DNA of 64,000 bases from Thiomicrorhabdus marina (GCF_017571465.1 NZ_JAGETV010000008.1:1-64000); one strand, 5' to 3'; positions 52,426 through 62,357 are shown, numbered from the stretch's first letter. Notes: generated by a model from the sequence alone, not told the origin. Numbers and translations: made by a program.

Positions 52426-54093
52426 TTAAGGCGTGGCGCTCTCTCGCTGCGCATTGTCGAGCATCTCTTGACGCAAACGCATCTGGAGCTCCTGCTCCTC
52501 ATCACTCATGTCATCCTGAGTTTCGAGATCGTTTGGCAAGGTCGGTTCTTCGGAAATTTGAGGTAATTGATAGGCGAGCAATTTGCCTTGTCGATTAAAT
52601 TTTGCCCACACTAATTCCTGTACGACTTTATTATCTTGTAAACGTAGATGGCCGGTTTTGGTATTACTGAGACAGCCGCCTTGTTTGAGCGAACCGATGT
52701 GGCTCGCTAGCATGAGTGAATCCCAGCCAAAAGCCTCAAAAGCGCTCCCAATATTATCTGGATTTAATACTAGGGGTTGGGTCAGTACGGTAACATCGCG
52801 CAAATCACGGTTATTCTGCATTGCAGCGAGGTTTCGTCCTGTCATTTTGGTCGGGCTGTAAATAGGAATATCGAGTTGATAAAGATCTTTTTGCGGATTG
52901 ATAACTGCCAAACGCTGTGCTGAGTCGAAGACGACAATGGCATCTAAGTCTTTGCGAGTGCGTGGGTAAAAGTCCAATTTTTCGCCAATGGTTCGGCTCA
53001 GCACGTTTTTGCGTTCAATACTGTTGCTAGCGTTTAGCAGTTGGTCAAAAGCTTGGCGAAAACGTGGTTTTTCGTCCGAATAAGTGACCTGAGTTTGGGT
53101 ATGGTATGGCGGGTTGTTCCAAGCGTTAATCAGCAAGGTTGCCTGTAATCCTTGTTCTGCATTGTCGCTACCTATAATTCCGATATTTTGATATCTCTGC
53201 TGGACAAATGCATTGGTCATTTGGCCGATTTTGTCACTGCTTTTTAGGCTAAATTGCGGAAACGGCGTTGGCTTGCCGATGTCGTTCAGGGCAATAATGT
53301 AATCGTCGTCAAAACCTTGTAACTGTTCTACAGCGCTTTTACGCAACGGCCCGATAATAACGTCTGCACCTTCCTGTTTAGCTTGAAAATACCGGCTGCT
53401 GACCTGAGTTTCGTCGCTGCTGTCATAGAAGCGAAGTTGTAACTGTTGTTGCAGGTTTTGGTTCTGATAAAACGCTTTCAGAATGCCATCACGAATCTGC
53501 TCTGCAACGGGTCCGTATTTGCTGTTAACAGGCAGGAATACGGCAATTTTTTGAATGCTTTTTTCACTTGGGATTTGCGTCAAAAGTTGTGGCAACAGGT
53601 GCGCTTGGTAGATCGCATCTTGCTCAAAGACCTCTAGGTTTTTTAAACCTTGTTTGAAATCCAGCCCTTGCAGGCGAAACACTCTGACTAAATATGCCCA
53701 AGCGTTGACACGCATGTCGACGCTGTCTTCAAGACGTTGCAGAACCATTTCATCCAACGGTAATAAATTTTGCCAGATTTCGCTCTCTAATTGGGCGCGA
53801 CGTTGATCTGGAGATTCTTGCCATAGGTCATCACTGAATTGCAGATAACGTTCCCAATCTTGTTCTTGGAAAGCTTTTTGCCGTTCCACTTCTGGGTCAA
53901 TTGCAACCACTACCGGTTCTGGAACCACAGGGGTGATTTCGACTTTTGGCTCAGGCGGGGCTACTTTTTTTACGACCGGTTCCGGTTTTGGGGGCTGAGT
54001 TCCGCAGCCAGTTAAGGTAAAACTTAGGCCTAATAAACCGGCAATAGCCAGTTGAGAAGGTTTGCGACGTAAATAATTGATTGGATTCGACAT
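52426..54093 (-). CDS. lpoA: LpoA, penicillin-binding protein activator
   Basis: An outer-membrane lipoprotein (555 residues) that reaches through the periplasm to activate the peptidoglycan synthase PBP1A. The lipobox is FTLTGC (Cys30). A Pro/Val-rich linker and a short TPR-like helical part (75-160) follow. The C-terminal periplasmic-binding-protein fold includes KIAVFLPVNSKYGPVAEQIRDG. It is upstream of yraN with 16 bases between them and divergent from rsmI, the standard arrangement. Confidence 0.92.
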   Translation of the reverse strand: MSNPINYLRRKPSQLAIAGLLGLSFTLTGCGTQPPKPEPVVKKVAPPEPKVEITPVVPEPVVVAIDPEVERQKAFQEQDWERYLQFSDDLWQESPDQRRAQLESEIWQNLLPLDEMVLQRLEDSVDMRVNAWAYLVRVFRLQGLDFKQGLKNLEVFEQDAIYQAHLLPQLLTQIPSEKSIQKIAVFLPVNSKYGPVAEQIRDGILKAFYQNQNLQQQLQLRFYDSSDETQVSSRYFQAKQEGADVIIGPLRKSAVEQLQGFDDDYIIALNDIGKPTPFPQFSLKSSDKIGQMTNAFVQQRYQNIGIIGSDNAEQGLQATLLINAWNNPPYHTQTQVTYSDEKPRFRQAFDQLLNASNSIERKNVLSRTIGEKLDFYPRTRKDLDAIVVFDSAQRLAVINPQKDLYQLDIPIYSPTKMTGRNLAAMQNNRDLRDVTVLTQPLVLNPDNIGSAFEAFGWDSLMLASHIGSLKQGGCLSNTKTGHLRLQDNKVVQELVWAKFNRQGKLLAYQLPQISEEPTLPNDLETQDDMSDEEQELQMRLRQEMLDNAQRESATP

Positions 54094-54215
54094 GGCGGCA
54101 AAAATTTTTCAGTTAGAATAGGCGAATTATAAAAGATTTGCTCTCTCGGCACAGAGCATTCTCGGCTAAGAATTTTGCAGAATTCGCCGATTGACGAAAC
54201 AGTGAAGGACGGCTT

Positions 54216-55097
54216 TTGTTACTCAATTCAGATCAATATCAGGACGGCAGCGGTACGCTATATGTTGTCGCGACTCCGATTGGCAATTTAGCGGATATTA
54301 GCGAACGAGCGATTCAGACCTTAACATCGGTCAATTGGGTGGCGGCGGAAGATACCCGACACAGCAAGCCTCTTTTGCAGCATTTTGCCATTAACCAAAG
54401 CTTAATTAGTTTACACGAGCATAACGAAGCGGCGCGTAGCGAGCAGTTGCTGCAAAAATTACTTGCCGGTGAAAACGGTGCTTTGGTTTCCGATGCCGGG
54501 ACACCATTGATTAATGATCCGGGCTTTGTTTTGGTGAAACGTTTGCGAGAAGCCGGTGTGCGTGTGGTGCCGATTCCGGGGCCGAGTGCCGTGATTACCG
54601 CTTTGTGTGCCGCCGGTTTGCCGACCGATTCATTCAGTTATCAAGGTTTTTTGCCAGCTAAGTCAAATAAGCGCAAACTGCGATTACAGCAATTGCTCGC
54701 TGATTCAGCAACGTTGGTGTTTTATGAATCTCCGCATCGATTATTGGCGACTTTAGCCGATATGCTGGAACTGTTTGGCGCGGAGCGAGAAATCGCGGTA
54801 GCCCGAGAACTGAGCAAGCAATATGAGCAATTCGTTTCTGGTACTTTGCAAGAGGTTCATGATTTTTTTAAGGAAAACTCGGACAAGGTTCGTGGTGAAT
54901 TTGTATTGATGCTGAAAGGTGCGGATCTTGAAAAAGATGAGGTGCAGAGCACTGAGTTCGATCCAATGATTAACGCCATGCTGAAACAGAATTTGCCAGT
55001 CAAACAAATCTCGGAAATCATTGCGGATGTCTTGTCGGTAAAGAAAAAGCAAGTTTACCAAAGAGTTTTGGAGTTAAAAGACGGCTCCTTGCTTTAA
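54216..55097 (+). CDS. rsmI: RsmI, 16S rRNA 2'-O-ribose C1402 methyltransferase
   Basis: RsmI methylates the ribose of C1402 in 16S rRNA. The 293 residues show the tetrapyrrole-methylase-like fold: GTLYVVATPIGNLADIS, WVAAEDTRHSKPLLQHF, LVSDAGTPLINDPGF and PIPGPSAVITALCAAGLPTD. The only good start is a TTG at 54216, six bases after an AAGGAC site. No ATG lies nearby. It is divergent from lpoA-yraN. Confidence 0.95.
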   Translation: MLLNSDQYQDGSGTLYVVATPIGNLADISERAIQTLTSVNWVAAEDTRHSKPLLQHFAINQSLISLHEHNEAARSEQLLQKLLAGENGALVSDAGTPLINDPGFVLVKRLREAGVRVVPIPGPSAVITALCAAGLPTDSFSYQGFLPAKSNKRKLRLQQLLADSATLVFYESPHRLLATLADMLELFGAEREIAVARELSKQYEQFVSGTLQEVHDFFKENSDKVRGEFVLMLKGADLEKDEVQSTEFDPMINAMLKQNLPVKQISEIIADVLSVKKKQVYQRVLELKDGSLL

Positions 55098-55101
55098 AGG
55101 G

Positions 55102-55479
55102 TTAATTAATGCCTAAAATCTGTTGGCTTAACTTGCTGATTGATTGCGGTGAAAACGGTTTTTTAACCCATGCTTTTACGCCAAGCTGTTTGGCTTGTTG
55201 TTTATATTTTTGCTCGACTTCCGCACTTAACATCAGTACCGGCGTGGCGGCATTTTGTGTATAACGTAGTTGTGCGATGAGCTGTAATCCATTCTCTTCG
55301 GTGCTGAGCATGTAATCGACGATAATCAAATCAAACAACTCGCTCTGCGCTGCTTTCAAGCCTGCACTCAAACTCTCAGCAAGCCGCACCCGCATATTGC
55401 TTTGTTGCAAGGTAATTTGTAGCAGTTTGCGGATGACTTCAGAATCATCGACCACTAAAACATGTGGAATCTTGTTCAT
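55102..55479 (-). CDS. single-domain response regulator (CheY-like)
   Basis: A 125-residue receiver domain with no output domain. Asp11-Asp12 and phospho-acceptor Asp55 (LIIVDYMLS), Ser85 (LMLSAE) and Lys107 (VKKPFSP) form a complete phosphorylation site. No histidine kinase or chemotaxis gene is near, so its partner is unknown. It is convergent with rsmI, with four bases between the stops. Confidence 0.9.
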   Translation of the reverse strand: MNKIPHVLVVDDSEVIRKLLQITLQQSNMRVRLAESLSAGLKAAQSELFDLIIVDYMLSTEENGLQLIAQLRYTQNAATPVLMLSAEVEQKYKQQAKQLGVKAWVKKPFSPQSISKLSQQILGIN

Positions 55480-55619
55480 GCAGTTTCATTTAATCTTGTG
55501 ATTTTTCAGTCAGTATAAGTGGATTTTTACGGCATTGACTACTGATTTTTTCTTGCCTTGAATAATTACGGATTGCGCTTGATTTTAATTAAAAATCAAA
55601 CGCCTATGAGAGAAATCGA

Positions 55620-56453
55620 TTAGCGGTTTTGTTGCAAGCTGCCGCTGGCAATAAGCGCTTTAATTGAGTAGATGTCGTAGCGAGTGTTGGGGCTCTCGAT
55701 AGCAGTGCTGGGTTGAACGCTATGCGCAATCGGTTCGGCTCCTTTTGGACGTTTGACTGCGACACGGTAATTGGCATGTTGTAACGCGCTTTCCAGTAAA
55801 TGACTGCTGTCCATATCCGGCCCGAGCAACTTTTGAAAAGTTGCCATCTCTTTTTTGGTGGCGGCCTTTTTCTTTTTATGTGGATACATTGGATCGAGAT
55901 AAATGCTGTCGAAACGCACACCTTGTCGTGCGAATTCAGAGATGACTTGTGCGCTGTCGCCGTGGCTTAAGCTAAGATTTTGCAAAATTTGCATACTTTC
56001 TCTATCCAACTCGCCGTTGTCTGCCATTAGCTGTGCTCGTTGTAAAGCATCGTCAAGTAGAGCGGCAATAATGGAACTTCGCTCATTCATATGAACTTTA
56101 AAACCAAGTGAGGCGAGTACAAAGGCATCGCCTCCCATACCGGCTGTCGCATCGAAAATACTCGGCTGACCGTTTTCTACAGAGCCCATGGCGCGAACCA
56201 GAGGTTGACCTTTGCCGCCGCCAAATTGACGGCGATGGGCTTTCTTGCCGCCAAAAAAATCGATGCTAATGACACCGGAATCAGGCGGTAAAAGCGATAG
56301 CTGCAAGTATTCGGATTTTTTCGGCGTTTGCCAAGTTAGTAGGGCGTCTTCCTTTTTACGGAAGTCGCATTCAGTGAGTATTGGCAACTGTAAACGCTTA
56401 GCTAAGGCTTGCGCTTTTTCTGGAAACTCTCGATCGTCAATATAAACCTGCAT
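55620..56453 (-). CDS. rsmJ: RsmJ, 16S rRNA m2G1516 methyltransferase
   Basis: RsmJ makes N2-methylguanosine at 1516 of 16S rRNA. The 277 residues show the family signatures ISIDFFGGKKAHRRQFGGGKGQ, IFDATAGMGGDAFVLASLGF (SAM site) and YLDPMYPHKKKKAATKKEM. I take the ATG at 56453 (MQVYIDD). A longer frame upstream would run into the neighbouring membrane-protein gene. The 5' neighbour ends eight bases away, so the two are probably co-transcribed. Confidence 0.94.
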   Translation of the reverse strand: MQVYIDDREFPEKAQALAKRLQLPILTECDFRKKEDALLTWQTPKKSEYLQLSLLPPDSGVISIDFFGGKKAHRRQFGGGKGQPLVRAMGSVENGQPSIFDATAGMGGDAFVLASLGFKVHMNERSSIIAALLDDALQRAQLMADNGELDRESMQILQNLSLSHGDSAQVISEFARQGVRFDSIYLDPMYPHKKKKAATKKEMATFQKLLGPDMDSSHLLESALQHANYRVAVKRPKGAEPIAHSVQPSTAIESPNTRYDIYSIKALIASGSLQQNR

Positions 56454-56461
56454 CGATAAGC

Positions 56462-56830
56462 CTAGTTTGCAATATTCCGTAAACTGATAATCATGGTGAT
56501 ACCTAAACCGGCATTCGCCAAAGCATAGATAGAAATACTGCCGTAAAACCACCAGAATTGCTCACGAATTTTGCGGTAAACAAGGTATGGGCTGAATAGA
56601 ATAATGATATTGAGCAAAGCCGCTAGGGTAACGCTAGTAGGGCTGCGAATATCGAATAAATCCCACAGTAGCATGCTAGGCACGGCACTGAATAGATAGC
56701 CATATTGCCAAAGCTCGATTTGTCCAAGCGGGATAAACAGGGCGGCAATCAATGCCCAAATGAAACTATAAAATAGGGTTTTATTGGCTGGGCGTTGATG
56801 CCAGCGGAAGTCGGTTACTGTAGAGGTCAT
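56462..56830 (-). CDS. small four-helix membrane protein
   Basis: A 122-residue protein I do not recognise. Four hydrophobic segments lie near 20-36, 42-58, 66-84 and 92-115. The N-terminus is hydrophilic. It has no obvious motifs. It lies just upstream of rsmJ on the same strand and is divergent from dacB. Confidence 0.75.
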   Translation of the reverse strand: MTSTVTDFRWHQRPANKTLFYSFIWALIAALFIPLGQIELWQYGYLFSAVPSMLLWDLFDIRSPTSVTLAALLNIIILFSPYLVYRKIREQFWWFYGSISIYALANAGLGITMIISLRNIAN

Positions 56831-56918
56831 TTTTTGTAAAGGTTCGTTTTATTATAATTGGCGACTATATTAAAAGAATATTCGGTTAGACTCTAATTTT
56901 TAATTTTTTATGAAATGA

Positions 56919-58205
56919 GTGCTGGCAGTGATTAAATTTTACCTGACAATGTTTTTACTGATAGTTGGCTTTTCTGCTCAGGCAGCTGAACCGGTTATTC
57001 ATAAACAGTTGAATTTTTCCGGTAAAAACTTTGCACTTTATCAGACGCTGAATCCGGCGGCGTTATTGATTGCCGACGAAGGTGGTCAGTTGCTGTATTC
57101 CGATAATATTGAGCAGGCGATGGTTCCGGCATCGACCACCAAATTGATTACTGCATTATTGGCATTACAACACTGGGGGGCGGAGCACCGATTCTATACC
57201 GACTTTACGTTTTATCCGTGCCAGACAAATGCCAAAGATTGCGCGCGCTTAGAGATTAAAGCTTACGGCGATCCGTTTTTGGTGTCGGAAGAATTGGCGC
57301 AAATCGCTGCGACGCTTGCCGAGAAATTGCAAGTACACGGCATTAGTCATATTGAGCAGATGGCGTTGGTAAACCATTGGTATCAACAGCCATTGGTTAT
57401 GCCGGGGGCAGGGAAGAGCCTGAACCCTTATGATGCGATTAATGGTGCCTTGGTCGCTAACTTTAATAGCCTGAATGCTCGGAAAAACCAATTGGGTTGG
57501 CAGTCTGCCGAAGAACAAACGCCTTGGGTGTCGGTTGCGGATGACATCGTCCAGCATTCAGGATTAACCTTAAAACAAGGTAAATCGGAGCGGATTAATA
57601 CTGGCGCAGATACGCAATTAAATCAGCAATATGCTGTCGAGCTTTTGCAGGCATTTCTAAAAAAACATGCAATTACCACGGCAAATTCAACTTTGCAGAT
57701 TGCGCAAGCCAGCCAAGAAGAGCCACGGTTTACTTACCGCCATCAGAATAGTCGAACACTGGCAGAAGTGGTGCAGCCGATGATGAAATATTCGACCAAT
57801 TTTATTGCCAATCAAATCGCTTTAAATCTGGCTGCTGAAGTGTATGGCGCGCCGGCATCGGGCGAGAAAGTTCAGCGATTGTTTCACGATAAGTTAAGTC
57901 AACAATTCGGTTGGTCGCAAGGCGATGTGCATTTTCTGGATGGTGCTGGCCTGTCTCGTGAAAACCGCATCAATGCTTATCAACTGTATCAAGTGCTAGA
58001 AGCATTTAAACCGTGGAAAGGCTTGTTGCCGGAAATTGAGCAAGGTGTCTACGCAAAGTCTGGTTCCTTAATTGGAGTGAGTACGCTTGCCGGGTATTTT
58101 CATCATCGTCAGCAATGGATGCCGTTTGTATTTTTGAGCAATCAGCGTGTGCCGTACCGCTTTCGTAATCGCCTAGCCAAATCCCTGAGTGAGCAGTTAC
58201 CTTAA
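56919..58205 (+). CDS. dacB: D-alanyl-D-alanine carboxypeptidase/endopeptidase (PBP4 type)
   Basis: A class C penicillin-binding protein of 428 residues that trims peptidoglycan cross-links. A Sec signal peptide (cleavage near AQAAE) is followed by the S-x-x-K motif STTK (Ser72, Lys75), the S-x-N motif in MKYSTNFIANQ and a K-S-G triad in YAKSGSLIGV. PBP4 enzymes have a third domain inserted between the first two motifs; the spacing here suits a short version. The start is a GTG at 56919 or 56928. No strong ribosome site is visible. Confidence 0.88.
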   Translation: MLAVIKFYLTMFLLIVGFSAQAAEPVIHKQLNFSGKNFALYQTLNPAALLIADEGGQLLYSDNIEQAMVPASTTKLITALLALQHWGAEHRFYTDFTFYPCQTNAKDCARLEIKAYGDPFLVSEELAQIAATLAEKLQVHGISHIEQMALVNHWYQQPLVMPGAGKSLNPYDAINGALVANFNSLNARKNQLGWQSAEEQTPWVSVADDIVQHSGLTLKQGKSERINTGADTQLNQQYAVELLQAFLKKHAITTANSTLQIAQASQEEPRFTYRHQNSRTLAEVVQPMMKYSTNFIANQIALNLAAEVYGAPASGEKVQRLFHDKLSQQFGWSQGDVHFLDGAGLSRENRINAYQLYQVLEAFKPWKGLLPEIEQGVYAKSGSLIGVSTLAGYFHHRQQWMPFVFLSNQRVPYRFRNRLAKSLSEQLP

Positions 58206-58248
58206 TTCGCGCTTGCGCATTTGCAGTAATCGGGTAAGATGCGCCTCT

Positions 58249-58618
<370 letters not shown>

Positions 58619-58625
58619 TATTTTT

Positions 58626-59389
58626 CTTCCCAATAATGGCATGTTTTATATTTAATTACCTATCGCGCCATTTGTTATTGCTGTAGCGATGATCAATGTT
58701 CTCCATTTGTGGGGAATCAAAACTAATTTTCTCAATTTCCTTCTCTGTTTTTCAATTTCTGAATAGCCATTGGCTTTATTTGACCTTTTTTGGCGTTTTT
58801 TGCATATATTCACCTGCTTGTGATGAAAACAGATTCCATATTCCTTTAGTCGAACTCAGTAGGTTTGGTTCCTACAAAAGAATGTCGCTTGTTATTTGGG
58901 TTTGAAATGATCCGTAACAAGGCAAAATAAGACCTGATTTTAGAGAAATTAGGGTTAATTCCCCACGGTGTGTATTTATATATTTTATAACGCATTGTAA
59001 TTGATTGTTTTCCAAGCTTTTAGGCGTTTTAAAGGGATGTTTATTCTGCACTACGCCTAGTTCAAAAGCCTTTGAAACCTGTATCAATAATCGAGTGTAA
59101 AAGTACGTAATAATTTTGATGAAAAAAAATCAAAAAAAATGCAAGTATTTTTGATTGATACTATATGTTGTGTTTGTTTTGGAATGATTGCATATATATA
59201 AGGTTTTTCCTTTTTTTTAGCGCGGGATTTTAGAATGTGCTTGTTTGTTAGGCTGTTTTAAGGTTTATTGTTGGAATTTAATATAAGCTACTGAAAATAA
59301 AGGAAAAATATGGGTTGATTTTGTGTTGTTGCTATTGTGGATTGTGAGCTAAGTTATTGTCATCTAAAGGATTTCTCGGGGTGGGTGAG
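58626..59389. other. long AT-rich gap before the division cluster
   Basis: About 760 bases lie between rnpB and the mraZ promoter. Short frames exist on both strands (for example 58696-58905) but lack ribosome sites and familiar features, so I do not call genes. A hairpin GTAGG-TTTGGTT-CCTAC is near 58860. GTGGGGAA-like elements occur near 58700 and, inverted, near 58960. The region could hold a regulatory RNA or extra promoters. Confidence 0.5.
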
Positions 59390-59418
59390 TTGACTCTACA
59401 GCAGTGGATGAATATGAT
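59390..59418 (+). promoter_or_regulatory. sigma70 promoter of the mraZ/division operon
   Basis: TTGACT (59390-59395) and TATGAT (59413-59418) are separated by exactly 17 bases. Transcription would begin near 59425, giving a leader of about 38 bases that consists almost entirely of the MraZ repeats. Confidence 0.78.
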
Positions 59419-59430
59419 TACAGTCACTAA

Positions 59431-59466
59431 GTGGGGTAAAGTGGTTTTTTGTGGGGATTTAGGTGG
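59431..59466 (+). promoter_or_regulatory. MraZ operator with 10-bp repeats
   Basis: GTGG elements start at 59431, 59441 and 59451, exactly ten bases apart, and again at 59463, where the fourth one is the mraZ start codon. MraZ binds tandem TGGG-type repeats with 10-bp spacing upstream of its own gene in E. coli and other bacteria. The site lies downstream of the promoter, fitting autorepression. Confidence 0.78.
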
Positions 59467-59918
59467 AATTCAGAGGCGACCACAAATTGAATATCGATGC
59501 GAAGGGGCGAATTGCGATCCCTAAGAAGTATCGTGACTATTTGCAGGAAGAGCATGACTCTGTCCTGTATGTCTCCTATGACACAGGAAATGAATGCCTA
59601 AATATTTACCCGAAACAACAATGGCTTAAATTTGAAGCCAAAATGATGAGCTTACCAAACACTAATCCGACTATTCGCAAAATGCAGCGTTTATTGATTG
59701 GTCGTGTTAATGAACAGACATTGGATGCTCAAGGCCGTATTAATGTCGGGCCGCAACATATCGAACGGATGCAGTTTGGCAAAGAAGTCATTCTGGTTGG
59801 ACAGGGTCGACGTTTTGAGTTGTGGGATAAAGCCAACTGGGATCATGATGGTGATGAGAGCTTGAATGAAGCCGAGTTGCAAGAATTGGGTGAATTGCTG
59901 CCTGACTTTAGTTTCTAG
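59463..59918 (+). CDS. mraZ: MraZ transcriptional regulator
   Basis: A 151-residue regulator of the division and cell-wall operon. It has two SpoVT-AbrB domains: FRGDHKLNIDAKGRIAIPKKYRD and the second copy VNEQTLDAQGRINVGPQHIERM. The start is a GTG that is also part of the operator repeat array, so MraZ binding would cover the translation start as well. rsmH follows immediately, as in the classical dcw cluster. Confidence 0.96.
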   Translation: MEFRGDHKLNIDAKGRIAIPKKYRDYLQEEHDSVLYVSYDTGNECLNIYPKQQWLKFEAKMMSLPNTNPTIRKMQRLLIGRVNEQTLDAQGRINVGPQHIERMQFGKEVILVGQGRRFELWDKANWDHDGDESLNEAELQELGELLPDFSF

Positions 59919-59951
59919 ATGTTAAGTCTAAAAAGTGCTGAGAAAGTAAAC

Positions 59952-60899
59952 ATGAGCGAAGAATTTAATCAGCATTTTAGTGTTCTTTTACAAGAATCCA
60001 TTGATGCATTACGTATTAAGCCAGACGGTATCTATTTCGATTGTACTTTCGGTCGCGGTGGTCATTCGCGCAAGATTCTCGATGCTTTAGGCGAAAACGG
60101 TCGTTTATATGCCATCGATCAAGACCCGCAAGCGATTGCTTATGCTAAAGAGCATTTTGACGATCCTCGTTTTGAGATTATCTACGGCAGTTTCGAGCAA
60201 TTAAACGATTATTGCAGAGAACGTGATTTGCTCGGCAAGGTAGATGGCGTGTTAATGGATTTAGGCGTCTCTTCCCCTCAGTTGGATGATGCTGATCGCG
60301 GTTTTAGCTTTATGCGCGAAGGGCCTTTGGATATGCGCATGAACACCGAAGCCGGCTTAAGCGCTAAAGAGTGGTTACAGCAGGTTGATGAGGACACGCT
60401 AAAGAAAGTTTTGAAAAACTACGGCGAAGAACGATTTTCCGGACGCATTGCACGAGTAATTAAAGAAGCAGTTGGTGCCAATCAACTCAATACCACCAAA
60501 GATTTGGCAGAGTTGGTTGATAAAGCATCACCGAAAAAAGAAAAAAATAAACATCCGGCGACGCGTACTTTTCAGGCGATTCGCATTGCGGTTAACCGCG
60601 AATTGGATGTGCTGAAAAATGTATTAGAAGCGTCACTTGAGGTGTTAGCCCCAAGCGGCAGACTGGCGGTAATCAGTTTCCATTCATTGGAAGATCGAAT
60701 TGCCAAGGTGTTTATTCGCGACCAGTCACGAATTCGGGATCTTTTCCCCGACTCACCGGTGCAGATAGAAGTGATCGAGCCGGTGTTGAAAAAAATAGGC
60801 AAGCCGATTTTTCCTTCCAAAGAGGAGTGTGAAATCAACCCAAGATCGAGAAGTGCGGTTTTGCGGATTGCCGAGAGACTTAACGAATCTTCAAATTGA
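59952..60899 (+). CDS. rsmH: RsmH, 16S rRNA m4C1402 methyltransferase
   Basis: RsmH (MraW) methylates N4 of C1402, the same nucleotide whose ribose is methylated by RsmI, also in this window. The 315 residues show [13 protein letters not shown] at the start, [14 protein letters not shown] (SAM site), [29 protein letters not shown] and [11 protein letters not shown] prefer the ATG at 59952. Another ATG at 59919 directly abuts the mraZ stop and is in frame. Confidence 0.96.
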   Translation: MSEEFNQHFSVLLQESIDALRIKPDGIYFDCTFGRGGHSRKILDALGENGRLYAIDQDPQAIAYAKEHFDDPRFEIIYGSFEQLNDYCRERDLLGKVDGVLMDLGVSSPQLDDADRGFSFMREGPLDMRMNTEAGLSAKEWLQQVDEDTLKKVLKNYGEERFSGRIARVIKEAVGANQLNTTKDLAELVDKASPKKEKNKHPATRTFQAIRIAVNRELDVLKNVLEASLEVLAPSGRLAVISFHSLEDRIAKVFIRDQSRIRDLFPDSPVQIEVIEPVLKKIGKPIFPSKEECEINPRSRSAVLRIAERLNESSN

Positions 60900-60917
60900 C
60901 AGAGAGAGGATAGAGCA

Positions 60918-62291
60918 ATGAAATTTATTTCAGAAGACGCACCGGCGGGAGATATCCGCCAAGCAGGCATGCCTGTAATCAAGGTTATCGGCCTTGGCGG
61001 CGGCGGCGGTAACGCCGTTAACTACATGATGGAAAACACCATTGAGGGTGTGGATTTCTTAGTGGCGAACACGGATGCCCAAGCGCTTGCTCACTCTCAT
61101 GTTCAGAAGCGTATTCAACTAGGTGAAAAAGGCCTAGGTGCCGGTGCCGATCCTGAAAAGGGACGCATGGCGACGAAAGATTCTCTGGAAATGCTTAAAC
61201 GCGAAATCGAAGGCGCGGACATGTTGTTCCTTGCAGCCGGTATGGGCGGTGGAACCGGTACAGGTTCAGCGCCTGTTGTTGCTCAACTTGCGCGTGAAAT
61301 GGGCGTTTTGGTCGTTGGTGTGGTTTCAAAGCCATTCAGCTACGAGCGTCGTGGGCGTGCAGCAGAAGCAGGGATTGAAGAGTTGACTCAACACGTTGAT
61401 TCACTGATCACTATTCCAAACGACAAGCTTCAAGAAATCGTGGGTGACGACTTTACGCTAAACAATGCGTTTAACTATGCGAACGAAATCCTGCTTTCAG
61501 CAGTGCAAGGCATCACTGAATTGGTCACTCGTCCGGGTCTGATCAACGTCGACTTTGAAGATTTGCGTACTGTAATGTCTGAGCGCGGAATGGCGCTTAT
61601 GGGTGTTGGTCACGCAACCGGCGAAGACCGCGCGATTAAAGCGACTAAAAAAGCGGTTGCTCACCCACTTCTTGACGATATCGAAGTTTCTGGTGCGAAA
61701 GGCATTCTAATCAATGTCACTTCTGGGCCTAACCTAACCATCAGCGAATTCAATGCAGTGGGTGATGTGATTGACCAAGTTGCCGCACCGGATGCAAAAG
61801 TCATTATCGGTAACTCGCTTGATGAAAGCATGAACGACGAAATTCGTGTAACGGTTGTAGCAACCGGTCTAACTAAGCGTGAAGAACAAACGATTGCACC
61901 GCAGCAAACGGCTCGCAATGTCGGTTTAAACAGTGCGGTTAACCAAATGCAGCAGAGTTCGCAAGCTGAGGCTCCGGCAGCACAACAAGTCGTACACCAA
62001 CAACCGAACTATGCTCAGCATCAAACGGTAGCGACGCCGAACTATCAAGTTCAATCTGCGCAGCCACAAGTGGTTGAAACGTCACCGGCGTTTGCCGAGC
62101 AAGCAGTTCAACAACCGCATTATCAGCCGCAAATGAACACGGTTGTTCAACCGCAAGTTGATCAAGTTGCGCAGCAAAAAATTGACAATGAAGCGAAAGA
62201 ACAGCGTTCTGTTATCGCTGAAATGGCAAACGGCTTCTCAAGTGGTGAATTGCTAGATATCCCAGCATTCCTACGCCGCCAAAAAGACTAA
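60918..62291 (+). CDS. ftsZ: cell division protein FtsZ
   Basis: The tubulin-like GTPase that forms the division ring. The protein has 457 residues. IKVIGLGGGGGNAVNYM opens the GTPase core, the tubulin signature GGGTGTG is at 110-116, and the T7 region follows (LINVDFEDLRTVM). A Gln-rich linker (about 325-435) leads to the C-terminal peptide LLDIPAFLRRQKD, which binds FtsA and ZipA. All key elements are intact, so it should be functional. Its place between rsmH and ftsL is unusual, because ftsZ normally ends the cluster after ftsA. The ribosome site is AGAGAGG. Confidence 0.96.
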   Translation: MKFISEDAPAGDIRQAGMPVIKVIGLGGGGGNAVNYMMENTIEGVDFLVANTDAQALAHSHVQKRIQLGEKGLGAGADPEKGRMATKDSLEMLKREIEGADMLFLAAGMGGGTGTGSAPVVAQLAREMGVLVVGVVSKPFSYERRGRAAEAGIEELTQHVDSLITIPNDKLQEIVGDDFTLNNAFNYANEILLSAVQGITELVTRPGLINVDFEDLRTVMSERGMALMGVGHATGEDRAIKATKKAVAHPLLDDIEVSGAKGILINVTSGPNLTISEFNAVGDVIDQVAAPDAKVIIGNSLDESMNDEIRVTVVATGLTKREEQTIAPQQTARNVGLNSAVNQMQQSSQAEAPAAQQVVHQQPNYAQHQTVATPNYQVQSAQPQVVETSPAFAEQAVQQPHYQPQMNTVVQPQVDQVAQQKIDNEAKEQRSVIAEMANGFSSGELLDIPAFLRRQKD

Positions 62292-62304
62292 TTAGTCAGA
62301 TTGA

Positions 62305-62340
62305 TTTCACGCGCATTTTTCTCTGTCACTGCGCGTGAAA
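62305..62340. terminator. hairpin between ftsZ and ftsL
   Basis: A perfect 11-bp stem (62305-62315 with 62330-62340) has a 14-base loop that is T-rich. Only three T follow the stem, so it may be a weak terminator, a processing site or a stabilising 3' end for ftsZ mRNA. A palindrome (62286-62297) also overlaps the ftsZ stop codon. Confidence 0.5.
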
Positions 62341-62357
62341 TTTGGAGTTGTTAAACG

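Noticed and set aside
58696-58905. A 69-codon frame in the gap before mraZ
   Set aside because: It has no ribosome site and no familiar pattern. It lies in AT-rich sequence where such frames arise by chance, and its end overlaps another unsupported frame on the other strand.
62305-62357. The ftsZ-ftsL hairpin as proof of operon separation
   Set aside because: The stem is perfect, but the T run after it is too short to call a definite terminator.
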